Source: Deltaproteobacteria bacterium (GTDB lineage: Bacteria > Desulfobacterota > Desulfobaccia > Desulfobaccales > 0-14-0-80-60-11). Taken from it: a stretch of DNA of 40,784 bases. Below the pieces are notes generated by a model, which saw only the letters and a list, made by a program, of their open reading frames with translations, searched no databases and had not been told where the DNA came from. Each line of letters begins with the position of its first letter. Positions within the stretch are counted from its first letter, which is position 1. The position numbers and the translations under genes were made by a program. This document shows positions 26,911 through 35,550 of the stretch, in pieces. The stretch is from positions 1 to 40,784 of the forward strand of contig JAKAKP010000064.1 in NCBI GenBank assembly GCA_021813445.1. The letters run 5' to 3'.

Positions 26911-28287
26911 TTACATTACCAATTCAAAGCTTTCCTCCGGCGCGTCCCGGTCCTTGCGGTCCAGCAACGCATCCAGGATTTTCTCCAGCAACCTCAAGCC
27001 CCCCCGGTAGCCCACGGTGGGGAAATAGCTGTGGCCGATGCGGTCCAGGATGGGAAAGCCGTAGCGCACCAGGGGGATGTCTTCGTCCCGGGCGATGTAC
27101 TTCATATACGTATTGCCCAGCATCAGGTCCACCCGCTCGTTCCTGATCCATTGATGCAGCAGGAACATGTCGCCGCCGGCCCGCACGTTCACCGGATAGG
27201 GCGACTCTCTGGTGATCTCCTTGATCCGGGTTTCAAACTTCTTTCCCGGGGTGCCGGTGACGATGTGGATGGGCCACATGTCCAGGTCCACCAGGAACTG
27301 GGTGAGCGATATGAGTTGATCCGGGTCCCCCGCCAGGGCCACCTTGCGGCCGTAGAAATACTGGTGCATGTCGGTGATCACGTCCAGGAGCCGGCCCCGC
27401 TCGAGGTTGATGGCATCGGGCACGGTCACCCCGGCGATCTGCCGCAGGGTGTCGATGAAGATGTCCGTGGCCTTCAGGCCGATGGGCAGGTCCAGGATCT
27501 CGCAGGGTACCTTGCACTTGGTGTCCAGGGCCCGGGCCGCAGGCCCGGAGGCCAGGCGGCCCAGGGCCACGGTGCCCACCGCCGCGCCGGTGCGCATCAG
27601 GTCGGCGGTGGTCACCCCACCCGCGGGAAACATATGGAACTTGCCGGTTTGGGGGCCGTTGAGCACCTCGGAGGTGTCCGGAAACATGATGCTGGGCACG
27701 CCCAATTCTTTGGTGAGGCGCTTGATCTCCTCCATGTCGCAGGGCTCCACGTAGCCGGGGATGATGTTGATCCACTGCTCCTTGTGGCCGTTGGCCTCGG
27801 CGAAATAGTCCACCATGCCTTTGACCATGTTGGCGAAGCCGGTGACATGGGTCCCCACGTAGCTGGGGGTGTTGGCATGGATGACGTATTTACCCGCGGG
27901 GATTTTACCTTCATCCCTGGCCTTGGCGATGATCTGGGGAATGTCGTCGCCGATGGTCTCCGACAAGCAGGTGGTGTGCACCGCGATCACGTCCGGCTCG
28001 TACACGCTGAAGATATTATTGATGGATTGCAGCAGATTGGCCTGCCCCCCGAAGACCGAGGCCCCTTCGGTGAAGGCGCTGGTGGCGGCCATCACCGGCT
28101 CCTTGTAGTGCCGGGTCAGGGTGCTGCGGTGATAGGCGTAGCACCCTTGGGAGCCGTGGCTGTGGGGCAGGCATTTATGAATCCCTAAGGCCGCGTACAT
28201 GGCCCCGATGGGCTGACAGGTCTTGGCCGGGTTGATGGTCAAGGCCGAGCGTTCTTTAATTTCATTGGGAGTGTGTCTTAGTAACAT
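26911..28287 (-). CDS. nifK: Nitrogenase molybdenum-iron protein beta chain NifK
   Basis: The 458-residue subunit carries the three P-cluster cysteines, C24 (KTCQPIGA), C49 (HGSQGCYAYH) and C107 (HTTCLSETIGDD). The FGGQANLLQSI and NTPSYVGTHVTGF segments are typical. It pairs with NifD to reduce N2 with electrons from NifH. The N-terminus is short and lacks the roughly 50-residue extension of Azotobacter-type NifK, as expected for group II/III nitrogenases. AAGGAT lies upstream of the ATG. A five-unit TTCAAAG array starts 18 bases upstream. Confidence 0.96.
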   Translation of the reverse strand: MLLRHTPNEIKERSALTINPAKTCQPIGAMYAALGIHKCLPHSHGSQGCYAYHRSTLTRHYKEPVMAATSAFTEGASVFGGQANLLQSINNIFSVYEPDVIAVHTTCLSETIGDDIPQIIAKARDEGKIPAGKYVIHANTPSYVGTHVTGFANMVKGMVDYFAEANGHKEQWINIIPGYVEPCDMEEIKRLTKELGVPSIMFPDTSEVLNGPQTGKFHMFPAGGVTTADLMRTGAAVGTVALGRLASGPAARALDTKCKVPCEILDLPIGLKATDIFIDTLRQIAGVTVPDAINLERGRLLDVITDMHQYFYGRKVALAGDPDQLISLTQFLVDLDMWPIHIVTGTPGKKFETRIKEITRESPYPVNVRAGGDMFLLHQWIRNERVDLMLGNTYMKYIARDEDIPLVRYGFPILDRIGHSYFPTVGYRGGLRLLEKILDALLDRKDRDAPEESFELVM

Positions 28288-28304
28288 AGCGTTATCCTTG
28301 ATAG

Positions 28305-28339
28305 TTCAAAGTTCAAGGTTCAAAGTTCAAAGTTCAAAG
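28305..28339. repeat. Heptamer tandem array (TTCAAAG, 5 units)
   Basis: Five units (ttcaaag, ttcaagg, ttcaaag, ttcaaag, ttcaaag) lie 18 bases before the nifK start codon. Confidence 0.8.
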
Positions 28340-28359
28340 TTAAGGGCGTCCCGATCAGG

Positions 28360-28384
28360 TGTAGGGTGGGCACTGCCCACCAAT
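28360..28384. repeat. 25-bp dispersed repeat, copy 2
   Basis: Identical over 25 bases to 8566-8590. It stands between two heptamer arrays in the nifD-nifK gap. Confidence 0.75.
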
Positions 28385-28386
28385 CC

Positions 28387-28414
28387 GAAGACCGGAGACT
28401 GAAGACCGAAGACC
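28387..28414. repeat. Heptamer tandem array (GAAGACC, 4 units)
   Basis: The units gaagacc, ggagact, gaagacc and gaagacc end 4 bases from the nifD stop codon. Confidence 0.75.
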
Positions 28415-28417
28415 GTC

Positions 28418-30076
28418 CTATTCCCAGACATACTTGGCGGCCAGCTCCGGATGCTCCTGCCAGGGGGCCTTCAGGTATTTCCACACCTTGCTGTTGACCA
28501 TGCGGTCGATCTCCCGGTAGAAGTTGATGGCGCCTTTGAAGCCCGCATAGGGCCCGCTGTAGTCGTAGCTGTGGAGCTGCTTCAGGGGCACGCCGCTCTT
28601 TTGGATGACGTACTTTTCTTTAATGCCGGCGCCGATGATGTCCGGCCGGAAGATTTCAATGAGCTTCTCCGTTTCAAACTGGGAGATATCGTCGATCACC
28701 AGGGAACCGCTCTTCATCTCCGGCATCATCCCCTGGTATTCACTGAGCTTGAGGTCTCCCTGCTCCAGCCGGGCGATCTGGTCCGGGCTCAACCGGGGAC
28801 GGAAGCGCCCGGGGTCCGGCTCCACGTGCAGCTCTTCGATGTTGCGGCTGTCCGCGTCCACTTTCAGGCCCGGCAAGACCCGGCGGCCTTCATAGTCATC
28901 CCGGTGGGCGAATTCGTAGCCCGCGGCGATGGTCTCCATGCCGATCTCCCGGAAAAGCTCCTGGTAGTGGTGCGCCCGGGAGCCGCCCACAAAGAGCATG
29001 GCCACCTTGCCCCGGCACCTGGCTTTTACTTCTTCTCTGACCTTCTCCACTGCCGGCATTTCCCGGGCGATGACTTCTTCCACCTTCTCGGTCAGCTCCG
29101 GGTCTTCGAAGTAAGCAGCGATCTTCCGCAAGGACTTGGCCGTGGCCTCGGCGCCGATGAAGTTCACCTTGATCCAGGGGATGCCGAATTTCGTTTCCAT
29201 CATCTCCGCCACGTAGTTGATGGAGCGGTGGCACATGATGAGGTTCAAGTCCGCGGTGTGGGAGTTGGCAAAGTTATCGTAGCTGGAGTTGCCGCTGAAG
29301 GTGGAAATCAGGGTGATGCCGCAATCCTCGAAGAGGCGCTCGATCTCGAAGGCGTCACCGCCGATGTTGTATTCCCCCAGCATGTTGATCTTATATTTGC
29401 CTTCCCTGACCTTGTCGTCCAGACCCACGATGTGGGTGAAGACGCCGTTGTTGGCAATGTGGTGCCCCGCGGATTGGCTCACTCCTTTATAGCCTTCGCA
29501 ACTGAAGCCGAAGACGTTGCAGTCGCCCAGTTTTTCCTTCATCTCCCGGGCCACCGCGTGCACGTCGTCGCCGATGAGACCCACGGGACAGGTGGCGAAA
29601 ATGCCGATGGCCTTGGGCTGAAAGAGGTCATAGGCCTCCTGGATCGCTTGCTTCAGCTTTTTCTCGCCGCCGAAGACGATCTGCTCCTCCTGCATGTCCG
29701 TGGAAAAGCAGTACATCATGAAGTTGTGGTCTTCCGGGCCCTTGGGTTTGGTTTGATTGCGCCGGGTGAGCCAGGAATAAAAACCGCAGCCGATGGGGCC
29801 GTGGGTGATGTTGACGATGTCCCGGGTGGGCCCCAACACCACGCCCTTGCAGCCCGCATAAGTGCAGCCTCGCTGGCCGATGAGGCCGGGAGTGGTGCGG
29901 ACGTTGGATTGGATCTCCGGCACCACCCCTTCCAGGTCAATGGCATTGACCACGATCTGCTTGGCGCGTTTGCGCGCCACCTTAGTGGGATATTTCTCCA
30001 GCAGCTCCTGTTTCACTTCTTCCGCATTAATATCGATAACCGGAGAACTCAGTTCTTCTGGGTTTAAAGTATCCAT
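28418..30076 (-). CDS. nifD: Nitrogenase molybdenum-iron protein alpha chain NifD
   Basis: The 552-residue subunit holds the FeMo-cofactor. P-cluster cysteines are C71 (RGCTYAGCKG), C97 (HGPIGCGFYS) and C163 (FATCPVGLIGDD). The cofactor ligands are C282 (IMCHRSINY) and H502 (LHSYDYSGPYAGF), and Q201 in GVSQSAGHHIAN matches the conserved glutamine. The length exceeds Azotobacter NifD because of an extra stretch at about 390-465, as in group II/III enzymes linked to nifI genes. ATG 30076 has CAGGAG about 8 bases upstream. The 298-base gap to nifI2 is filled by dispersed palindromes. VnfD/AnfD identity is unlikely, since no vnfG/anfG gene is present. Confidence 0.96.
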   Translation of the reverse strand: MDTLNPEELSSPVIDINAEEVKQELLEKYPTKVARKRAKQIVVNAIDLEGVVPEIQSNVRTTPGLIGQRGCTYAGCKGVVLGPTRDIVNITHGPIGCGFYSWLTRRNQTKPKGPEDHNFMMYCFSTDMQEEQIVFGGEKKLKQAIQEAYDLFQPKAIGIFATCPVGLIGDDVHAVAREMKEKLGDCNVFGFSCEGYKGVSQSAGHHIANNGVFTHIVGLDDKVREGKYKINMLGEYNIGGDAFEIERLFEDCGITLISTFSGNSSYDNFANSHTADLNLIMCHRSINYVAEMMETKFGIPWIKVNFIGAEATAKSLRKIAAYFEDPELTEKVEEVIAREMPAVEKVREEVKARCRGKVAMLFVGGSRAHHYQELFREIGMETIAAGYEFAHRDDYEGRRVLPGLKVDADSRNIEELHVEPDPGRFRPRLSPDQIARLEQGDLKLSEYQGMMPEMKSGSLVIDDISQFETEKLIEIFRPDIIGAGIKEKYVIQKSGVPLKQLHSYDYSGPYAGFKGAINFYREIDRMVNSKVWKYLKAPWQEHPELAAKYVWE

Positions 30077-30090
30077 GTTTCCATCTCCTG

Positions 30091-30370
30091 GTAGCACAGG
30101 CTTTCCAGCCTGTGCTGGCGCAGGCTAAAGCCTGCGGAAACCAAAATGTCTTAAAGGCTTGGTGCGCAGGGCGCACCCTACATTTTCTACTCGTTCCCAA
30201 GCTTGGCTTGGAAACGCAATTGTCCGCCAAGTTGAACTTGGCGTCCATGCGGGTTCCCAAGCTCAGCTTGGGAACCAGAATTTAAAGTCCCCCTTTTCTA
30301 AAGGGGGATTTAGGGGGATTATGCAAGGGTTTGTTAATCCCCCCTGCCCCCCCTTTAGAAAAGGGGGGGA
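30091..30370. repeat. Cluster of several dispersed palindromes in the nifI2-nifD gap
   Basis: From left to right: AGGCTTTCCAGCCT-type arms (30091-30140), two GTTCCCAAGC..GCTTGGGAAC units (30193-30215, 30253-30275) around a GCCAAGTTGAACTTGGC unit, and CCCCCTTT/AAAGGGGG units (30288-30370). The gap holds no gene. All three families recur elsewhere in the window. Confidence 0.75.
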
Positions 30371-30374
30371 ACTC

Positions 30375-30755
30375 TCAGGCTTCATCCAAAACCGCGTCCC
30401 CGGCCTCCCCGGTGCGCACCCGGATGGCATCCGCCACCGGCGTGACGAAGATCTTGCCGTCCCCGGATTTGCCGGTATGATTCACCTGCATGATGGTTTT
30501 CACCGTCTTGGACACCAGTTTGTCCGGGACCACCACGAAGAAGATCCGCTTGGGAATGAGGCGCTGGCTCTGGCCCAACTGGGCCACGGCCTCCTCATAG
30601 CCCTTTTCCGCGCCTTCCAGCAGAGTCAGATCCACCAGGCCCTTACCCCGGCCCAGGCCGTCCCGGGCCGTAACCGAGGTGATGCCGGCGTCGGCCAGGG
30701 CCTTCTTGGTCTTATTCATCATGTTGATGCGCACGACCGCCATGATCTCTTTCAT
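30375..30755 (-). CDS. nifI2: PII-like nitrogenase regulator NifI2
   Basis: The 126-residue protein is a PII-family trimer subunit: KEIMAVVRINMMNKTKKAL at the N-terminus, a T-loop region around GLGRGKGL, and KSGDGKIFVTPVADAIRVRTGE at the C-terminus. In diazotrophic archaea NifI1 and NifI2 together inhibit nitrogenase and are released by 2-oxoglutarate. Its ATG overlaps the nifI1 stop by four bases, implying coupled synthesis in equal amounts. Confidence 0.93.
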   Translation of the reverse strand: MKEIMAVVRINMMNKTKKALADAGITSVTARDGLGRGKGLVDLTLLEGAEKGYEEAVAQLGQSQRLIPKRIFFVVVPDKLVSKTVKTIMQVNHTGKSGDGKIFVTPVADAIRVRTGEAGDAVLDEA

Positions 30756-31108
30756 AGCTTGACCTCTTCCATCTCGCCCGCGGCGTTTTCCTTGATGCCG
30801 GAGCTGATGGTGTAGACTTCCTCCACGGGTGAGACAAAGATTTTGCCGTCACCGTAGGCGCCCTTGTCGCCGCTGCGGGCCGCTTTGAGCACCGTCTTCA
30901 CCACAAAATCCTTATCCTGGTCCTTGACCACCATGAGGAGCAGCTCCTTGGGGATTTCGTCGTAGGTGATTTCCCCGATCTTGATGCCCCGCTGCTTACC
31001 CCGGCCCACCACGCTCATCTTGGTGACCGCGGGAAACCCCGCTTCCATTAACGCCGCCAGGACCGCGTCCACCTTTTCCGGCCGTACCACCGATTTGATC
31101 ATGATCAT
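30752..31108 (-). CDS. nifI1: PII-like nitrogenase regulator NifI1
   Basis: The 118-residue PII-family protein begins MIMIKSVVRPEKVDAVLAAL and has GRGKQRGIKIG in the T-loop region and GDGKIFVSPVEEVYTISSG near the end. It lies directly behind nifH (14 bases) and overlaps nifI2. With NifI2 it senses 2-oxoglutarate and ATP/ADP and blocks NifDK when nitrogen is plentiful. AGGAG stands 7 bases before ATG 31108; ATG 31102 is the alternative. Confidence 0.93.
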   Translation of the reverse strand: MIMIKSVVRPEKVDAVLAALMEAGFPAVTKMSVVGRGKQRGIKIGEITYDEIPKELLLMVVKDQDKDFVVKTVLKAARSGDKGAYGDGKIFVSPVEEVYTISSGIKENAAGEMEEVKL

Positions 31109-31122
31109 GATTCCGCTCCTTC

Positions 31123-31962
<840 letters not shown>

Positions 31963-31983
31963 TCAAATTTTTCCTAATATAGA

Positions 31984-31999
31984 AGCATCAATTATGCCA
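31984..31999 (-). promoter_or_regulatory. Sigma-54 (-24/-12) promoter of nifH
   Basis: Read on the minus strand, TGGCATAATTGATGCT fits the TGGCAC-N5-TTGCW consensus. The invariant GG and GC stand at the exact spacing. Transcription would start near 31974, about 27 bases before the ATG. The A+T-rich stretch 32000-32160 beyond it could hold activator or IHF sites. A TGT-N9-ACA at 32067-32081 is one base short of a canonical NifA site. Confidence 0.75.
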
Positions 32000-32156
32000 A
32001 AGACTACACTAAATATATAAGTATATGATATAATTAATTATACAATTATTCCTCCTAATGCCCCGATGTCCCAAAATAACAAAAAAGTATTTTTACAAAT
32101 TAATTAAATTACATATTCGTGTCTTTTATTAAATTATATATTACTATTTTGTTATC

Positions 32157-32175
32157 TTTTTTTTGGGGGGGGGGG
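32157..32175. repeat. T8-G11 homopolymer junction
   Basis: Eight T residues are followed by eleven G residues between nifH and tRNA-Lys. Such a tract is prone to slippage in the cell and in sequencing. The surrounding 32176-32290 is GC-rich and without a recognised gene. Confidence 0.8.
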
Positions 32176-32290
32176 AATGGGCAGGGCAACCCGGGGGCAA
32201 CGGCCGGGGATAAATTTACTGGGGAGCCGCGCCTTTAGCGGTCTGGAGGGCCATCTGGGGCCGGGGTGGCTCCCAGGGGGCGAAACTAAT

Positions 32291-32329
32291 CCCGAAAATA
32301 AAAGGGTCAGCCTGGATAGCTGACCCTTT
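32291..32329 (-). terminator. Rho-independent terminator behind tRNA-Lys
   Basis: AAAGGGTCAGC (32301-32311) and GCTGACCCTTT (32319-32329) form an 11-bp stem with a 7-base loop. On the minus strand the stem is followed by TATTTTCGGG after its T-rich edge. It lies 13 bases after the tRNA 3' end. Confidence 0.8.
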
Positions 32330-32341
32330 AATGTCCGCTGG

Positions 32342-32414
32342 TGGGCCGTCGGGGGCTCGAACCCCAAACCTAGTGATTAAGAGTCACTTGCTCTACCAAT
32401 TGAGCTAACGGCCC
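32342..32414 (-). tRNA. tRNA-Lys (anticodon CUU)
   Basis: On the minus strand the 73-base sequence begins GGGCCGTTAGCTCAATTGG and folds as a cloverleaf. The acceptor GGGCCGT pairs with ACGGCCC, the D-loop contains TTGGTAGAGC, the anticodon stem AGTGA/TCACT encloses CTCTTAA with anticodon CTT, and the T-arm holds GGTTCGAGCCCC. The discriminator is A and CCA is not encoded. A terminator follows. Confidence 0.97.
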
Positions 32415-32427
32415 GGTTGCGCTTGTG

Positions 32428-32456
32428 TATCTACCAGATTGTTCTCGAAATGGCAA
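32428..32456 (-). promoter_or_regulatory. Possible sigma-70 promoter of tRNA-Lys
   Basis: On the minus strand TTGCCA (-35, five of six matches) is followed after 17 bases by TAGATA (-10, weak). The start point would lie a few bases before the tRNA 5' end. Confidence 0.4.
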
Positions 32457-32557
32457 GTGGTTTAAAGTATGGCTTTTTATGATTAAATATAAATTTTGCC
32501 AAATGAGTGCACCAAATTCTCTATTTAATCAGTCACATAATTTATTAGGAAAATGAT

Positions 32558-33388
32558 CTATGTTTGGGAAGATAATTTTCGGAAAATCAAGAGAGGGGTA
32601 ACTCCAAGGTGATTGTCCGGTCTCCCGAACATGGATCGAATAGTGTTGGCGGCATCGATCATGCCCTGAATTTGAGGAGTAAGATTTGCTGGTAATTCCT
32701 GTTCAGGAGGGCCAACCACGTCGACAATTCCCAAAAGATACCAATTCCCAGTCAATGTTGGTCCCATCTTCAAAGTAATATTACCTGGTAGCTCCCGTAG
32801 ATTTTCAGTTCGCAAGGCTCCCCATGCTGTCAACGATGAGGTTTGCATGATAATCTGAAGACCCCAAGGAACTAATTCTGAAATTAGTTTAATGATATTA
32901 GAAGTAAATTCGTGAACCTTTCGCTCTTCCTTTTCCTGCTGTTTTCGGTGTTTCTTTTCAGTATGTGTCATTCCTCCTACAGTAGGCATAGGGAAATTAG
33001 GTATTATATTAATAATATGACGATAAGCCTCAAAATTTAAAATGCTGATGCGCCCATTTAAAAGAACTAAATTGCCCGGATGAGCCTGAGAAACATCAGT
33101 TTGGATGAAATTATTTTGTACCAGCCCTTGCAAAACGTCAGAAAGAATTAAGTCATGAGGATTTAAGCGGTCGACTCTTGACTCAGATTCTTTTTGTTCG
33201 GAGCGTCTTGTGGTACCAAATGAAGAAGGACCAAGCCTGAGATCAGTGCCAGAGGTAATAGTTTCTGAAGCGACCTGCTCGATAACGCTTAGAAGGCCGG
33301 AAAAAAGCTGGGAATAAAGAGAGTTTACTCGGTCAAAATCAATATATAGGAAATCAAACAGGGTCGCCTTGCGTTCTTCTGATTCCAC
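32558..33388 (-). CDS. Protein of unknown function, possibly DUF6414-like
   Basis: The 276-residue protein begins MESEERKATLFDFLYIDFDR and continues VNSLYSQLFSGL. The early FLY-D-DR-SLYSQ pattern, a central LLNGRISIL strand and a late LTGNWYLLGIVDVV strand resemble the uncharacterised DUF6414 family; I give this only as a resemblance. A charged helix (about 145-165) lies in the middle. There is no signal peptide or catalytic motif that I recognise. The gene is visibly AT-richer than its neighbours and stands beside a tRNA, suggesting acquired DNA. It overlaps the upstream small gene by 35 bases. Confidence 0.68.
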   Translation of the reverse strand: MESEERKATLFDFLYIDFDRVNSLYSQLFSGLLSVIEQVASETITSGTDLRLGPSSFGTTRRSEQKESESRVDRLNPHDLILSDVLQGLVQNNFIQTDVSQAHPGNLVLLNGRISILNFEAYRHIINIIPNFPMPTVGGMTHTEKKHRKQQEKEERKVHEFTSNIIKLISELVPWGLQIIMQTSSLTAWGALRTENLRELPGNITLKMGPTLTGNWYLLGIVDVVGPPEQELPANLTPQIQGMIDAANTIRSMFGRPDNHLGVTPLLIFRKLSSQT

Positions 33389-33572
33389 TATCGACTTTAC
33401 CTCTCACTTTTGATTCCATTTCACGGAATTTTTTTTGATGGGCCTTGATATCTTCAAAGAGAGATTGAGAAGCCTTCATTACCCCTTGGAGATGAGGCGC
33501 GGCTTTCTCAGTGCCAGCTTCGATAGACCGGTCAAGATCATCAAGAATTTCTAATAATTGATCTTTTGCCAT
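33354..33572 (-). CDS. Small coiled-coil protein, partner of the downstream unknown gene
   Basis: I start at ATG 33572 with GGAG about 6 bases upstream, giving 72 residues (MAKDQLLEILDDLDRSIEAG...). It is almost entirely helical and charged, with heptad-like spacing, and has no known domain. Its last 35 bases overlap the start of the 276-residue gene in another frame, so the pair is translationally coupled and probably forms a complex. Base composition is AT-rich like its partner. Confidence 0.62.
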   Translation of the reverse strand: MAKDQLLEILDDLDRSIEAGTEKAAPHLQGVMKASQSLFEDIKAHQKKFREMESKVRGKVDSGIRRTQGDPV

Positions 33573-33755
33573 AATTTCTCCAAATCTTGTTATAAATATA
33601 ATCGTCATATTCCAGGTTTTCAAGAATATTTTCTAAAAAGCCCAGGTTCGCAGCGTTAGAGCGTTTTCCCACTGAGAACCGGAACTACACCAGCTTAAAT
33701 GACTTGGTCTTGACCCCGAGGGATGCGCGGGTAAAATGTTGCGCAAGAGCTTCTT

Positions 33756-35231
33756 ATGAATGAAAAAGAAGACATTGGCGTAATTCCCGGCGAGGGTATA
33801 AAAATTCCTGGCGGCGCCGAGACCGCGGGCAAATGGACCGTCATGGCCATGGTGGATATCGGCGCGTTTATGGCCACCCTGGACGCCAGCATCGTCAACA
33901 TCTCCCTGCCCAAAATCAGCCTGTATTTCAATGTTCCCCTCAGCGGCCTGGTGGAATGGGTGATCATCGCTTACCTCATCGTTATTGTCAGCCTCCTGCT
34001 GATCCTGGGGCGGCTGTCGGACATGCTGGGGCAAAAGCTCCTGTGGGTGTCGGGGCTGGCCGTCTTTACCCTCGGCTCGGCGCTGTGCGGCGCGGCTCCG
34101 TCCCTTTTGTCCCTGGTGCTTTTTCGGGCTCTGCAAGGAATCGGCGGGGCGATGCTCATGGCCATCGGCCCGGCCATGATCACCCGGGCCTTCCCGGTGG
34201 GCGAACGCGGCCGGGCCCTGGGCCTGCTGGGGGTGGTGGTGGCCGCGGGCACGAGCGCCGGCCCGGCCCTGGGGGGCATCATCACCCAGGTCTTTAGCTG
34301 GCGCTGGATCTTTTATCTCAATATACCCATCGGCCTCATCGGCGTGATCGCCACCCTGCGTCTGCTTACCGAAAGGATGCGGCCCAGCTGGGGCGGGCAG
34401 CGCTTTGACCTGTGGGGCGCCATCTTGCTGGCCGCGGGCCTCTGCTCGCTGATGCTGGGTCTGAGCTTCGGCCAGGAATGGGGGTGGCATTCCTACCCGA
34501 TCCTGGGGCTGTTTGCCGGGTCTTTGGGGCTGCTGGCGGCCTTCTGCATCAATGAGAGGTATGTGGCCCAGCCCCTGGTCGACCTTTCCCTTTTCCGCAG
34601 CCGTCTCTTCTCCGCGGCCATTGCCAGCAGCTTTCTCTGTTTTCTCGCCCTGTTCGCGGTGATGTTTCTGATGCCCTTCTACCTGGAGGAACTGCTGGCC
34701 CTTGCCCCCCATGAGGCGGGTCTGCTGATGACTGTGGTCCCCCTCACCCTGTCGGTGGTGGCTCCCATCAGCGGCTGGCTCTCCGACCGCTTTGGCTCCC
34801 AGGTTCTCAGTTCCCTGGGGCTGGCCATCAGTTGCGTGGGCCTCTGGTTTCTCAGCCAGCTGCCGGCCCGGGTTTCCAACTTTGACATCGTCTGGCCGCT
34901 GGTTATCACCGGCCTGGGGCAAGGCCTGTTCCAGGCCCCGAACAGCAACGCCATCATGAGTGCGGTGCCGCCGCTGCGGTTGGGCATTGCCTCCAGTTTT
35001 ATGGCCACGGTGCGCGTCTTGGGCCAGGCCTCCAGCGTGGCCCTCTCCGGCGCCATTTTTACCATGTTGGGCGGCGCCCGGGCCGGCGCGGCCCTGGTCC
35101 AGAAATTGGACCTGCCCCTGGCGGCCCTGGAAGCCACTTTCCTGAACGCCTTTCGCCTGGCCATGCTCACCTGCATGGCCATCGCCGCGGTGGGGGTGTT
35201 TACCTCGCTGTTGCGCGGTAAAAAAAGCTGA
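33756..35231 (+). CDS. MFS drug exporter, DHA2 family (EmrB/QacA type)
   Basis: The 491-residue protein has about 14 membrane helices. DHA2 motifs are visible: LDASIVNISLPKI in helix 1 (motif D1), LGRLSDMLGQK (motif A) after helix 2, RALQGIGGAMLMAIGPAMI (motif B region) and GPALGGIITQVFSWRWIFYLNIPIG (motif C and following). Such pumps export drugs or other amphipathic compounds with protons. It lacks the neighbouring EmrA-type adaptor or TetR regulator often seen. It is divergent from the AT-rich gene pair with a 183-base gap. Confidence 0.92.
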   Translation: MNEKEDIGVIPGEGIKIPGGAETAGKWTVMAMVDIGAFMATLDASIVNISLPKISLYFNVPLSGLVEWVIIAYLIVIVSLLLILGRLSDMLGQKLLWVSGLAVFTLGSALCGAAPSLLSLVLFRALQGIGGAMLMAIGPAMITRAFPVGERGRALGLLGVVVAAGTSAGPALGGIITQVFSWRWIFYLNIPIGLIGVIATLRLLTERMRPSWGGQRFDLWGAILLAAGLCSLMLGLSFGQEWGWHSYPILGLFAGSLGLLAAFCINERYVAQPLVDLSLFRSRLFSAAIASSFLCFLALFAVMFLMPFYLEELLALAPHEAGLLMTVVPLTLSVVAPISGWLSDRFGSQVLSSLGLAISCVGLWFLSQLPARVSNFDIVWPLVITGLGQGLFQAPNSNAIMSAVPPLRLGIASSFMATVRVLGQASSVALSGAIFTMLGGARAGAALVQKLDLPLAALEATFLNAFRLAMLTCMAIAAVGVFTSLLRGKKS

Positions 35232-35291
35232 GGGCTGTCGGCAGGTGTCGGAGAATGCCATACCAGGAATTTTTTTGTTCTCCCTCCCACC

Positions 35292-35384
35292 GTGGCTTAT
35301 CATTACCCACAAGTTTTTTATTCGGTGGCGCAGCCTTTCCAGGCTGCGCCGAAAAATTGCGCAGGCTGGAAAGCCTGCGCCACC
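35292..35384. repeat. About 90-bp dispersed element, copy 2
   Basis: GGCTTATCATTACCCACAAG is followed by the paired palindrome arms, with GGTGGCGCAGCCT at the left and AGGCTGGAAAGCCTGCGCCACC at the right. It parallels 21820-21905 over its whole length. The 319-base gap 35232-35550 holds no gene. Confidence 0.78.
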
Positions 35385-35550
35385 AAGACTCCCCTAAATC
35401 AATTACTTCCTAACTTGGGGGTAATGCCTAGCACCGTGGGGAGGGGGAGATTCAATCTGACTTTATCTTGTGGTTCAGACCAAGGAACCTTTTCTAACGC
35501 TTGCTTGCAAGCCGGAATCAAATAAACTGGAGAAAAGTTTGGAGAGAGAA

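Noticed and set aside
24902-28414. Possible CRISPR arrays in the nif gaps
   Set aside because: The tandem units are 7 bases with no spacers, and no cas genes are present.
28418-30076. Alternative V- or Fe-only nitrogenase
   Set aside because: No vnfG/anfG delta-subunit gene lies between the D and K genes, and nifE/nifN/nifB accompany the cluster.
32067-32081. NifA-type upstream activator site (TGT..ACA)
   Set aside because: The spacing is 9, not the canonical 10, and the region is AT-rich enough for such a match by chance.
32152-32367. A 71-codon minus-strand frame overlapping the tRNA-Lys gene and the G-tract
   Set aside because: It runs through the tRNA, its terminator and the homopolymer, so it is not a credible gene.
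33633-35312. A 559-codon open frame on the minus strand, opposite the MFS gene
   Set aside because: It is Gln/Gly/His/Arg-rich low-complexity sequence, the mirror of a GC-rich membrane protein gene; the plus-strand protein has clear DHA2 motifs.
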